A stretch of DNA of 64,000 nt, from contig LR746269.1 in NCBI GenBank assembly GCA_902729315.2, positions 9,708,231 to 9,772,230 of the forward strand. The letters are read 5' to 3'. Made by a program: the position numbers and the translations under genes. Positions 22,614 through 33,789 of the stretch are shown here, piece after piece. The stretch's first letter is position 1. Each line of letters opens with the position of its first letter. A model generated the notes under the pieces. The model did not search any database. It was not told the origin of the DNA and worked only from the letters and a program-made list of their open reading frames with translations. This DNA is from Spirodela intermedia. Lineage: Eukaryota; Streptophyta; Magnoliopsida; Alismatales; Araceae.

Positions 22614-23851
22614 TGATGTAGCACTTGTCATTGTTTTTAGAGGTGCTAAATTTTAGAAAATTTAAAACCAAATATCTAAAAAGAATGTTCTATTAATATT
22701 TCATTTAATATGTATAGTGGATTTGGGTCAATCCATGAGGAAACATAATGCATGAATGTTTTCTGAAGATCATTTGACTTAGAAAGAAAATATGAGAAAT
22801 GAGAAAGAATTATGAACCTATGTAGAAAATTTGCAAACCTAAAAATTAAAGTGAAAGAAAAACCCTAAAATCAACCCTCAATGAAAATTCAAAAAGGGTA
22901 ATGCACATTCAAAGAAATCACAAAGGTGAAAACACCTCTATTGATGGAGTACTGAATTTTTGTTTAAGAGAAAACTCTAAGCTATATTAACACAAAAAAT
23001 ACACAAATAGTAAGTAGAAGTTCACTAGATGTTTCAAAATTCACATAATTCATTAATATTAACATTATTTTTAAAAAGAAACAAAATATTAAATGCATAT
23101 AATATTGAAACATTATATTTGAAGTTTTAGAGCTGAGTGTTGCTACTACTCTACTCAACTCCACTTCTATAAATCATGCAATAGAGGGGCTTGCAAACAC
23201 TACTGCTATGTTTGGTTCCTCTTTTGCCTGTCACACCGAATGAAAACTCACAGGCACCGTCACTGTGGGCGTGATTAGTTCCTTCTTTAGCTGTCATGCA
23301 GAATATGAACTCACAGCCACTGCCACCACCATCACCTCCATCCACTTAGTTTCCTGCTCCTCTACTCGTCACCCTTGTCCCGAACTATCTTCTATCTCTA
23401 AGCCCTCATTCCTGCTGATCACCCCTTTTCTGTCTTCTCACTCTTCCTTTAAATACCTCATATTACAATGGCCTGGTATGAGGCCTGCTCATGGGTGTGC
23501 CATAATCAGGTTGTTGTTAAGCCCATTAGTAACATAAAAATTACAAAAAATTCATTGAAATTAGAACTCTCCTTCTTTTAATTTTTTTGTATGTAAATAT
23601 ATACATATATACATATACATTTATTATCATCTATTAGAGTAGAATCAATATTAAATAAAAGCCTTTTTTGATTTAATAAAATCTACTTGCTGTCAAATAT
23701 ACAGAATTTGGCAATTTATGCATGTATTATAGTAAATGGTCTAAAATCTTATAAAAATAAATTTACCTTAAATGCATGCTATTATTAAAATATTTAGGCT
23801 TTAACTATGCCAAATATGTATGACCTATCATGTAATAATGCAACTTTATCA
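22614..23851. mobile_element. Probable old solo LTR (1.24 kb) in block B
   Basis: The insertion begins TGAT and ends ATCA. It is flanked by GCTAT (22609-22613) and GCTAC (23852-23856), a 5-bp target duplication with one mismatch. Block A has an uninterrupted site (GTTAC near 9405). It contains GGGTCAATCCATGAGGAA near 22728, similar to a motif in the 24519-26031 element. No internal retroviral-type domains. Confidence 0.55.
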
Positions 23852-24518
23852 GCTACAAAACTAAATTCATTGGAGTATGGGCCCTAATAAGAAGTCACAC
23901 TAGATTATGATAGTTGAAACTTTATCGTCAACATCTGGTCCTTTATTTGTGGATATAAGTGGTAGTCTGGCCAATTCCATTGGGCTTGGAATGAAAACAA
24001 CCAACGGCTGCCGCCGTCATTCTAGAGAGGGTGAAAACTAAGCTAGCAGGAGCAAGATGTGGGGGGGTGCTGGGAAGGCTATCTTGGGCTGCTCCTACTG
24101 CTCTTGCCTATCTCTAGGATTCAAATAGGAAGATATGAGAGTAGTGAGAGAGGAGTTGAGTCCTTCCTATGTCACTAGGTGGTGAATCCATAAAATAAAG
24201 AGGGCTTTAAATTGGAGAATATTTTAGAAGTAAGTTTTTCACCAAGACCTAGGGATGTAATGCTATGGCCACTCTTTGTTTATTCCCTATACCTCACAAC
24301 TAAGCCATACTTTAAAGAGCACTGTCGGTACCATGGTGTTTTACCTCTCCAAGTGACTCCTTGTGATAGGTTACTCATGTCGACCCTTGCATGCGCATGC
24401 ATGATAGACATTCATATAGTGAGTATAGTGAGGAGATGGCGGCAGCAAAGTGCCACAATGGTGCTGGCCAAGGAAGATAGGAGCTCCTTGCTGAAGGTGC
24501 AGACCACCAATGGCATCC

Positions 24519-26031
24519 TGATAGGTCCAAATTTTAATAATTTTGCATCACTATTTTAACTCAAACTTAACCAACAATAATTAAGATTTTTTTTACTCAG
24601 TTATTCTATATCAGACATAGGGCAAGTAAGGGGTCAATCCACAAGAAGGCAGAAATCCAATTTCAGAATTGTTTGAGACCTAGAAATGATAAAAATAGGT
24701 TTAGGAGTTAAAATTTTATTCTTATAGATTTTTATAGAGCTTAGTAAAAAATTTTGGAATTTTACTGTGCACAAAACACAGCTAATGATTATAATTTTAT
24801 TTTTTAATATTTTTTCTAATTTTAATTGATTTTTATATTTTTTTAAAATGCAAAAGAACAACAATAAATAATAATAAAATAACTTACCTTGGTGGTTGAT
24901 GGTCGGGTCAGGGGGGGGCAGTAGGTGGCGGTGGTGGTCAGCAGATGTGTGGCGGCTGTGACCGTTTTCGGACTTTCGGTTACGTCCGGAAGGGAGCAGC
25001 GATTGCACGGCGGCTGGTGATGGGCATGCGGCGGTGGTCAGCGGACGTGCAGCTGCCAGCGATAGGCGGCAGCAGTGGTCGGCAGATGAGAGAGACAATG
25101 AGCAGCGGAGTGGCGGAGTGGCAGATCACAACAATGATGGATGAGGAAATGGATGACCTCTTTTTTTGTGAGTTTTTTAGGACTAACTGGAGAGAGAAAA
25201 AAAACACGAATCCTAAAGAGAGCAAGTGGACGAAATGGTGGGGTAGAGAGAGAAAACGAAGGAAAAATGAAGGGGAAATAGTGAGAAGCGATGGAGAAGA
25301 GGAGAAATGATGATTTGATGCAAACCTGGTGCTCATTTCTTGAGCCCTCAATGTATCCTCTCAAGTTCGGATCCTTATATTCCGCCAGGATTGGACGTTT
25401 TCCTCCGAATCAAATAAGAGAGAAGATTGAATGATTACTTCAAGAAACTTACACCAAGCAAGGAGAATCCTTGGACCCTGTAGAGACTTGTCCTGCTGGC
25501 CAGCCTATTACTAGAGCACGCCCAGAATGACCCGAAAGAGAGAGAAGAGAAGAGTTTTTATACATGGGCAAGTATGACTAAAATGCCTCTTCCCTAATCT
25601 CTCTCCACGAATTTCAAAATCTCTTCCTCTAGAATGGATTTAGGAAGGTCCAAATGGGCCTGGACATGGCCTCAAAACCTCTTCTAATTTCTCTCTTAAG
25701 CTCCAAAATCGAAATTCCTCCAAAGTACTCCTAGCCCATTAAGCTAACTTTCATCCACTAAAGTGCCCCTAATTTATTGTTCATTTCTGTTAAATTCTGC
25801 ACACATGAAAACTTGAAAATATTTATTAGTAATAAAACATCTTGACTTCATAGAAGTCAAGCAGGGTTACTCAAAATCATGCAAAAGTCATGCGTAATGT
25901 AGAAATAGTGAAATTACTGCAAACCTAAGAATATTTAAATAATTATGTTAATGACATAGTATTTTCAAGATTTAAATGAACAAAAATCACATGAAATGTA
26001 AGGAATAGTCAACACAAATATAATGTTATCA
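24519..26031. mobile_element. Solo LTR (1.5 kb) in block B
   Basis: The insertion begins TGATA and ends TATCA, and is flanked by a perfect 5-bp duplication CATCC (24514-24518 and 26032-26036). Block A has a single CATCC (10535-10539) at the same point, so this is a clean filled/empty pair. It carries GGGGTCAATCCACAAGAAGG near 24632, a motif class often found in plant LTRs. No gag or pol was found, so it is read as a solo LTR; the short open frames inside have no known match. Confidence 0.75.
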
Positions 26032-26632
26032 CATCCAGTATCGGAGAAAAACGAAATGCAAACTCCTAAAGCTGGACGAAGATTGTGATGGCAAGCCCAG
26101 TAAACTTCTCGTTTGGGAGATCATGCTTGACAGTTATCTACATCTGCTACCATATTCCAATTGTCCCTGTCTGTCACCGCCATCTGCACTATCGCCGTCG
26201 CCGACTACTCCCATTCTCTGTCGTTCGACATAGTCTTTTCCTTTTGTTTGGGATCATATGGCTGGAATCAGATTCCTTGTGACCTTCGAGAGAGAACCAA
26301 CAAAGATTGCCCAACATGTGTCGAGTGTTACACCCACAAGGGATGAGGCAACCCCCTTCCCCCAACAGCTTATGGTCAGGGGGGGGAGGGGGATGAGGGC
26401 AGTTGAGAATCAATCGATCTAGGGTTTACCTTCCATTGACCATTGGTAGCCGATTCCTTGGTCATTATGAAGGATAGAGAGTCAGCACTCTATTGGTCGT
26501 AGGCTTACTAGGCATTGTCTAGATTGGCTTCGTTTGAACACAAAAAGATACCCTCATTTCTGTACATATTCTCAATCCCAAGTATTCCTAAAACATTAGA
26601 GATCTGTAGCAATCACATCCCCCATCGTGGGT

Positions 26633-27985
26633 CTAATGTAGCATCGAGTCATTATTTTCCAGGACATCAGATGATCGAAGATGAGAGAACTAGTCAAGAT
26701 GTTGAACGAGAATATACGCTCCAACATAATCTAACTCTATCAAAACGGCACAATAAAGAAGATGACAATTGTTAAGGTAAGACGATGGACTTCAACTGAA
26801 GTGATATTCCCAACGCATAGTAAGGTAGAAGAAAGACCAACTCACAACAAGAGTACCGACACAAGAATTTTACATGATTTGGAGATTGGCCTCTTACATC
26901 AATGAGTGATGACGAAAGATCCACTAGATGCAAAAAGTAGTACAAGAAAATCACTTCTCAAGAACTTGGAAAAAAAATCTCTAATCTTAACCCTTCTAAG
27001 ATTCCAAAGAACAAATCCTTGATCTTGGTCTTCTAATGCACTCATCAACCCAAAAGATTTTCCTTAGAAGCTCTCTTGTAAACACTCTCTTTCTATGGTT
27101 GATTGTTTCTCCCTCGCACTCTATTTCTCCTCTCTGCATTAAATGCGAGCATTTAATATGGCACCCTCAAAAAAATTAGTTGTTCTTTACTCCTCGCACT
27201 CCATTTCTTGGAGGGCAGCTCATGAGCATCCATTGCCAGAGGTGGCATCACAAACACTCTGAAAAGAGTGATGTTCTTTACTATTAGTTGAACTTTAGAT
27301 TACTGTTGTGCGACCTATAGAAAGGGCATGAGGCTCTAAGAGGGGACCCTGGCACTCTCGTTTGTGATGAATCATTCATCATTTATCTTTTGATCTCGTC
27401 GCCCCTGGTTCGGTTGGTCGAGAGGACCCTGACACTCCCAATCTGGAGTATTTTCTTTCTTTCCGTTTCATTTTTCTTCTATTCATCAACCTCGTCCCTC
27501 ACTCATCCTACCATCGCCCTATTTTTCAACCCCTACCTATTTCTATACATCTCTCAAATGATATCCGTTCGTCCCTGTCGATACCTTGTCGATCTGCTGT
27601 TCGTAACTCCGCTCTTCTTCGACTCGAGATCCAGGACAAGTCAAAGCTTCTTCAGACGCTACTGGTGTCTGCGATCTTTCCACGTCACTAGTAAACCTCC
27701 TCACTTTGCGCATTTAATATATTCACTTGCTTTTGTCGCCCGAGAGACCATAGGATAGCCAGTTATCGTTCGGCTCATCCAAGATGGTGACAGGAATATC
27801 TTCTAAAATGGTAAAAAACTGGGGTATCCTATCAACAGTTTTCTTAAACTTCTTGATCCTTTTTGTCTTCAATTGCTGCTGTTTTCTTGTCAACTCCGAG
27901 AACCCTTTGATATTTTCTTTAATTTTTATGTGATTCTGCTTAATTTTATAATTTTCATTGCATCTCCGTTTTCTACTCGCATTAG
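26633..27985. mobile_element. Putative short-TIR insertion (1.35 kb) in block B
   Basis: Begins CTAATG and ends CATTAG (6-bp inverted termini). It is flanked by GGT on both sides (26630-26632 and 27986-27988). Block A has GGGT uninterrupted at 11013-11016. The terminal repeats are too short to assign a superfamily, and no transposase was seen. It could also be a deletion in block A. Confidence 0.45.
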
Positions 27986-28220
27986 GGTCAAACTGAGATC
28001 TTGGGATATTCCTAGTGATTCGTTTGGGATTGGCGTTTTCTTTCAGAGAATTTAACGAAAAGTCGCCGTAGACTAACAGCGAGTTTGCATCAGGATAGTT
28101 GCATATGAAATGGAAATTTTCTTCTTATATTTACACATATCAGACGTAGTATAATCGAACGGAAGGAGAAACAGAGATGGATCGAGAAAAGAAGAGGACC
28201 AAAGCGACGTACTCCGGCTC

Positions 28221-30767
28221 TCATCTGGTCCTTGACATCATGGAAACCATCGAGGAAGCGGAACCACTGGCTTCAATGCCGCTGAAGTCGATGCCAGCCG
28301 AACCCCAGGAGCCATCTTCCAGGTCGGTTTCCACAGCCACGGCCCCTTCCAGTACCTTCACCACGGTCGACATGGAAGGTCGCCTCCTGTGATCGTGCTG
28401 TAAGCACCACATAGCTAACTGCACCATCCTCATCGTTTCCTCAGCGTGCCCTTCCCCTGTGATCTCGATGCTCTTGTCGATCAGATCTCGTAGGTCGCCA
28501 TTCTGTGCCTTCCTCCTCGTCACCTCAACCAACAAGGCGTCCTCTTCTGGTAAAGATCGATCCAGGTTCTTCCTCCCGGTGACGACCTCCAGGACTACCA
28601 CCCCAAAGCTGTAGACGTCGGCCATCTCGGTGATCATGGAACTCAGCCACTCGGGAGCTAGGTACCCTATGGTTCCCCTCATCATCGTCTCCACGTGAGT
28701 CTGGTCCCTGTCGATTAGTTTCGCCATGCCGAAATCAGAGACCTTGGCCTCAAACCTTTCGTCAAGGAGGATGTTCTGGGGCTTGATGTCCAGGTGGACA
28801 ATCCTCTGCGCGCACTCCTGGTGGAGGTAGGCGAGCGCCTTGGCTATGCCCAGGACTATCTTACGCCTGCTCTCCCAACACAGAGAAGCTCTCCTCTGGT
28901 CACTGTCGAAGATCCATCGATCTAGCGAGCTGTTGGGCATGAACTCGTAGACCAGAAGCTTGGATGATCTCTCGGCGCAGTATCCGACAAGCTTCACCAG
29001 GTTGAAGTGGTGGATTTTCCCGATGGTCTGCACCTCCGCCAGGAACTCCTTTCTTCCCTGACCAACGCCATCAAGGTGCTTCACGGCTACTGGGTTGCCG
29101 TCTACTCTTCCCGCGTAGACGGAGCCGAAGCCGCCCCGCCCGACCCTCTCGGAGAAGGCATTAGTCACAGCTCTCAATTCTTCCAGAGAAAACTTCCTCG
29201 GCATCCCCGAAATGTGTTCGAGATCATCATCAGCCTCCTCATCCTCACCTGCCATCCTTTCCTTCTCCCTCTTCAACGCAGCAGCCGTCTTCCTCATGAC
29301 GAAAGCACAGAAGCTGACAACGAGCAGTAAACGCAGCCCAATAAAGCATCCCACAGAGATGACACCAGTTGCTACCCAGGATACCCCCTCGTCGGTGGGG
29401 ATCTGAACCTTGATGAAGGTGGTGGAATTGTAATGGGTCACTTCGGGCCGGTTGTTCTTCATCGAAAAGACCTCGGTGGTGAGGAAGCAGCTCCCCGCGG
29501 AGGAGTTGGTCCCGTACCTGAAGAAGGCCGCCCTGCACGAACAGTTCCGCGAGCAGGCGGCGCTGCATTCCACAGGATCTATGTCGGAGATGTCGGCAGG
29601 CTTCTGGTCGTATGTGAAATAAGATACATCGTTCAGACGCAGCACACTGTGATTTTGCGGAGCTTCGCACGACAGAGGCGTCACCTCCCTGCATCCCGAT
29701 CCAAGGTTCCGGTCGTCGATGGGCAGGAAAAAGTCATTTCCGCCGGCGTCCCACTGGGGACAGCTGCACTGGTTGTTGCCGGAGCAAATCGCGTACCTAC
29801 CGCACACCGTCGGATAGAAACAGGAAGTCCCACGATCATTGAGGAGATCCCTTCCGGCGACCCATCCCTCTGATCTCCACTCGTACACTACGAGGCTCCC
29901 GTCCGACTCCAGCCGCAGGTACTGGGAAGGTGGAAGGTACTGGTCGGAAGTGTTCGTGAAGAGGCTTCCGTTCCTGAACTCGAAGAACCCTATCGTCGTT
30001 CCCTGGGCGCTGGTCGGCGGTGTGTAGGAAGCGTATCTCTCGGGTGGGTTGGATCCGACGAAGGCGATCAGCCCCGTGGAGTTGGCAAAGAGGAAGTAGA
30101 GGCCCTCTATGGAATTGGCGGTGGAGTCGTTGGCCGTGAGGGCCTGACCCACCTGCAGCTTCTGTCCGGGGACGAGGGAGTCGGTCGGACTGGAGAAGGA
30201 GTCCCATATGGTCTGGTTGTTGACGCCGCCGAAGAGAACCAGGTTCCCGGATTCCGTGATGTTCATGCCGGCGACGGACTTGCCGGAGGTGCCGGATGAC
30301 CATACCCTGGTCCCATAGGCGTCCGTGAGGACCAGGTCTCCGTCGGAGGCCAGCTCCAGGGTCGCGTTCTCCGTAACCGGACGGGCCTTGTTGGCGGCCC
30401 ACACAACCTGCGGGAACCCGCTCGCCGGGAGGACGATTTCGCCGGCGCTGTTTGAGTGGATGATGTAGATGGCGAAGATGAAGGAGGCGCAATCTCCGCG
30501 GCAGTAGAAGCCACAGGCGTAGCTGACTCCAAGCCCTGCTCTGTTCTGCCGGAGGAGGATCGGTCTCACCTGCGACCCGTCGGTGAAGGTGAAATTTCTC
30601 ATAGGGGGTCTAATCAGCCAGCGGGAAACAGAGGATGGGACGGTGGCAATGGGGTTCTCGAGACCTTGGGTTCGGGTGGTGTGAGAGCAACAGAGGTGAA
30701 CGACGACGACGACCGTCGCCAGCAGATGACATGTCGACGAGCACCGCCGTCGGTGGAGCTCGGCCAT
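28221..30767 (-). CDS. RLK-B: G-type lectin (SD2-type) receptor-like kinase, near twin of RLK-A
   Basis: Intronless, 848 aa, same domain order and start as RLK-A: signal peptide, bulb-type lectin, cysteine-rich region, PAN, transmembrane helix, non-RD kinase with HLDIKPQN. I count about 11 amino-acid differences from RLK-A. Nine of them cluster at residues 422-467 (for example A422S, L436M, Q440R, A444T, I467T), at the end of the PAN segment and the start of the transmembrane helix; the kinase halves are almost identical. All catalytic residues are kept, so the gene looks functional. Upstream flanks diverge soon after the ATG, so its expression may differ from that of RLK-A. Confidence 0.93.
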   Translation of the reverse strand: MAELHRRRCSSTCHLLATVVVVVHLCCSHTTRTQGLENPIATVPSSVSRWLIRPPMRNFTFTDGSQVRPILLRQNRAGLGVSYACGFYCRGDCASFIFAIYIIHSNSAGEIVLPASGFPQVVWAANKARPVTENATLELASDGDLVLTDAYGTRVWSSGTSGKSVAGMNITESGNLVLFGGVNNQTIWDSFSSPTDSLVPGQKLQVGQALTANDSTANSIEGLYFLFANSTGLIAFVGSNPPERYASYTPPTSAQGTTIGFFEFRNGSLFTNTSDQYLPPSQYLRLESDGSLVVYEWRSEGWVAGRDLLNDRGTSCFYPTVCGRYAICSGNNQCSCPQWDAGGNDFFLPIDDRNLGSGCREVTPLSCEAPQNHSVLRLNDVSYFTYDQKPADISDIDPVECSAACSRNCSCRAAFFRYGTNSSAGSCFLTTEVFSMKNNRPEVTHYNSTTFIKVQIPTDEGVSWVATGVISVGCFIGLRLLLVVSFCAFVMRKTAAALKREKERMAGEDEEADDDLEHISGMPRKFSLEELRAVTNAFSERVGRGGFGSVYAGRVDGNPVAVKHLDGVGQGRKEFLAEVQTIGKIHHFNLVKLVGYCAERSSKLLVYEFMPNSSLDRWIFDSDQRRASLCWESRRKIVLGIAKALAYLHQECAQRIVHLDIKPQNILLDERFEAKVSDFGMAKLIDRDQTHVETMMRGTIGYLAPEWLSSMITEMADVYSFGVVVLEVVTGRKNLDRSLPEEDALLVEVTRRKAQNGDLRDLIDKSIEITGEGHAEETMRMVQLAMWCLQHDHRRRPSMSTVVKVLEGAVAVETDLEDGSWGSAGIDFSGIEASGSASSMVSMMSRTR

Positions 30768-31221
30768 GGGCGGAAGGCTTTCCTCACGGGCGAATCCGGT
30801 TTAAGAAAATGGCGACTGGGTCCTTGTATACTGGTGGCATGTAAGAGACTACGGCAACGGATAACCCGGGAAAGACGCGGTCTTTTCATTTTCAGAGGCT
30901 ACCGGTCGGCAAGAATGGGCCTTCTCGTTGACAAATCGACCGATCGGACTTTTACACTCGGTTTCGTGCTGCTCTCATCGCTGATCCAGTATCTTTGACA
31001 TTTACTAGACAATGATGGCGAGAGGTGGACTATAATAACATGGTTGCCTTATAGAAAATTAACCCCCTCCAACACTTCAAATATAATTTTATGCTGCAAA
31101 AACAACATTTTCAAGATCATCCGCGTCCATTTAAAGTGGATCCATGTAAGCTTATGGTCCTCTTAAAACACACGTCCATACCCAAGAAAGGTACATCTAG
31201 AATTGTATGAAGATTTGATTT

Positions 31222-31515
31222 ATGAGTTGATACTTGTACTTCACTTACCCAAGTCTGCTAGGAGTTGGAACAACATAGAGTTATGAATCTAAATGAAATT
31301 AATTGGGCACTATTATAGTCTAACTGATGTGAAATTAGAAGAAATTATCTTGTCACAAATCTGATTCACCAGACCTAGAGGGGTGAACCTAGTAGAGATT
31401 AGTTGGGAACTCATCTAGTTTGGCCAACCTAGAACATTGAATGTACACAAGAGTGTACTAAATTTGGTATGCTCAACCACTATGGATCTTGATTCCTACG
31501 TTTAGTAAATTAGAA
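31222..31515. repeat. Dispersed repeat R2, copy 2
   Basis: Block-B counterpart of the repeat at 15790-16100; the same degenerate 54-60 bp tandem units can be read. The wider alignment with block A runs from about 31045 to 31930. Confidence 0.65.
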
Positions 31516-32109
31516 AGAAACTCTTGGTTATATAAAAAAACATATTTTTTACATACAAGGGGTAAATGTTATCATATTGCTAAGAGATTCTAGGTTATAT
31601 AACTGCATTATAATATCATTATATGCTTATATTGTGAGTAGGTTATCACAAGTAATAAAACTCTTATTCTCAAGTGACTAGACTTCCTTTATATTACCAT
31701 GGACACTATGAGCACTAAGACTTGCATAGTGAGTCAACTCACATGTTTGTTTGCCAAAATCAGTTGATGAAAACAGTGTAGCATTCTTGTACGTTGGTGA
31801 TGTGAGCAGCATGAAGAGCTTGATGTTTACCTTGGAATCTTTACGTAACCAACCTCATTTTGATCTATAAGACTTCTCCCACAAGTAAGCCTTCGCTCTT
31901 TAACCATTTTCTGAATTTACTGAATCTGCAATGTTTAAAATTGTCGCTCAAAAATCCTCCCTATTCCAATCTTTAAACTTTATAATATTTGAATCTGCTT
32001 ATTCCCACGGCCGTTTCCATTCAAATTTAAACTGAAGTTTCCTAACTTGTTAGAGAATAATTGCCCTTGAATCTAGATCATAAAATTTACTATGATTTTT
32101 TGTGCACAT

Positions 32110-33261
32110 TAGTAGATATGTCACCATTGAGATGTTACTTCGTTCAGACGCAGCAAGCTGTGATTTTGCGAGCCTGTGAACGATAGAGGCGTTACCTCCC
32201 TGCACCCTGACCCAAGGTTCCGGTCGTCGATCGGCACGAAGTAGTTGCCCCCGCCAGCTTCGCTTTTGAGGCATCTGTACAGGTTTTTGCCGGAGCGAAT
32301 CTTGCACCTCCCGCATACAGTCGGAGAGAACAGGAATAATCAAGATCATTGAGGAGATCACTTAAGGCGACCCATCCTACTGATCTCCACTCATACACTC
32401 TGAGGCTCCCGTCCGACTCCAGCCGCAGGAAATGGGCAGGGGGAAGGTACTGGTCTGAGGTGTTTGTGAAGAGCCTTCCGTTCCTGAACTCGAAGAACCC
32501 TATCGTCGTCCCCTCCGAACTGGTCGGCGCGGTGTAGGAAGCGTACCTCTCGGGTGGGTTGGATCTGACGAAGGCGATCATCCCCGTGGAGTTGGCACAG
32601 AAGAAGTAGAGGCCCTCCGTTGAATTGTTGGCGGAGGCGTTGGCCGTGGGGACCTGACGCACCTGCAGCTTCTGCCCGGGGGCGAGGGAGTCGGTCGGAC
32701 TGGAAGAGTCCCATATGGTTGTTGACCCCGCCGAAGAGCACCAGGCTCCCGGATTCCGCGATGTTCATGCCGGTGACGGACTTTGCGGAGGTCCCGGATG
32801 ACCAGACCGTGGTCCCGTCGGCATCCGTGATGACCAGGTTTCCGTTGGATTTGAGCTCCAGCGTCGCGTTCTCCTTAACCCGACGGGCCCTGTTGACTGC
32901 CCAAACCACCTGCAGGAACCCGGTTGTCGTGTAGGCGATCCTGCCGGCGCTGTCAGTGTCGACGATGTAGACGGTGAAGAGGAAGGAGGTGCAATCCCCT
33001 CGGCAGTAGGAGCCACAGGCGTAGGTAATTCCGTACCCTTCTCTGCTCAGTCGGAGGATCTGCCTCATCTGCGATCCGTCCGCTGAAGGAGATGTTTATC
33101 ATGGGGGCTGTGATCGGCCACCTGGTGGGAACGGCGGCAGTGGGAATGACGAGCTCCTGGGGTTGGGCAGTTTGTACGTATGAACAGAGGAGATGGAGGA
33201 GGATAGTGGTCACCAGCAGATGACATGTCAGCGAGCACCGCCGGCAGTGGAGCTCGGCAAT
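32110..33261 (-). pseudogene. RLK-C: truncated G-type lectin receptor-kinase relic
   Basis: Homologous to the ectodomain of RLK-D and RLK-A, from the signal peptide (AELHCRRCSLTCHLL) through the lectin domain to the LRLNEV motif before the PAN region, where homology stops near 32110. The PAN, transmembrane and kinase parts are missing. The start codon is ATT instead of ATG (33259-33261). At least three frameshifts: near 33090 after the signal region, near 32715 in the LFGGVNN region, and near 32330 in the cysteine-rich region. It cannot make a receptor. It is more diverged from A, B and D than these are from each other, so it has not been homogenised. Confidence 0.88.
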
Positions 33262-33404
33262 AGGGAAGGCATCTGCACGGTCGAATTCGGCGGAAGAAAA
33301 CGACGCTAAAGTAAGACCGGAAAAGGAAAACAGGGTGGGCTGGAGTCTCCGCCCGGAGGAAGAAGAATCGGGGTTCCTCTGTTTTTTTTTCCTCGTCAAG
33401 ACGA

Positions 33405-33607
33405 CCTGTCCCACATCCCGTTCTTGGCCTCGCCGAGCATATTCAGCAGTTGTGAGAGCAGAAACTGTCCTGAACATAAAACAAGATGGAAACCGCAAGA
33501 GAGAGTGGGAGAGAAAAACAGAGACTTATCGGTTGGAGAGCCTACTTCTGGGTAGAAGTCCTTCCTCTGGGGAAGAGAATAGATGTATAAATTCTGAACG
33601 CGGGGGG
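33405..33607 (-). pseudogene. Decayed copy of NOF1 exons 23-24 upstream of RLK-C
   Basis: 33546-33607 matches NOF1 exon 23 (QNLYIYSLPQRKDFYPE, followed by the same GTAGGC donor) but lacks one base, giving a frameshift. 33405-33449 matches the start of exon 24 ([12 protein letters not shown]), but its splice acceptor CAG has become CAA at 33450. Exon 25 and the rest of exon 24 are deleted. This ties RLK-C to the NOF1/RLK-D junction at 39257-40230. Confidence 0.85.
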
Positions 33608-33789
33608 CTGCAGACAATATCTTCCTTGAAGCCCAAAACACCAGAAACCCAAAGAAGTACTATATTTGGACTTAACTCTGGTCTACCCATTTCGATCCGT
33701 CATTTGTATCCAAATTCTAGTTCCTCTCGTATCCTCATTGAACCTACATGTAGAAAGATTCATGAATCTGTAAAGTTTGAAAAATAACA

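Larger units (their letters stand above)
21190..31930. repeat. Segmental duplication block B (contains RLK-B)
   Basis: Counterpart of 7966-17890, same orientation. The blocks are separated by about 3.3 kb. Block B carries extra inserted DNA at 22614-23851, 24519-26031 and 26633-27985. Each breaks an otherwise alignable stretch. Coding identity of the two RLK genes (about 11 amino-acid differences in 848) is much higher than that of the flanks. Confidence 0.85.

Noticed and set aside
24519-26031. Coding gene in the GC-rich middle (24900-25360)
   Set aside because: Overlapping frames on both strands with repeated GCGGTGGT-type words and no domain; it lies wholly within the solo LTR.
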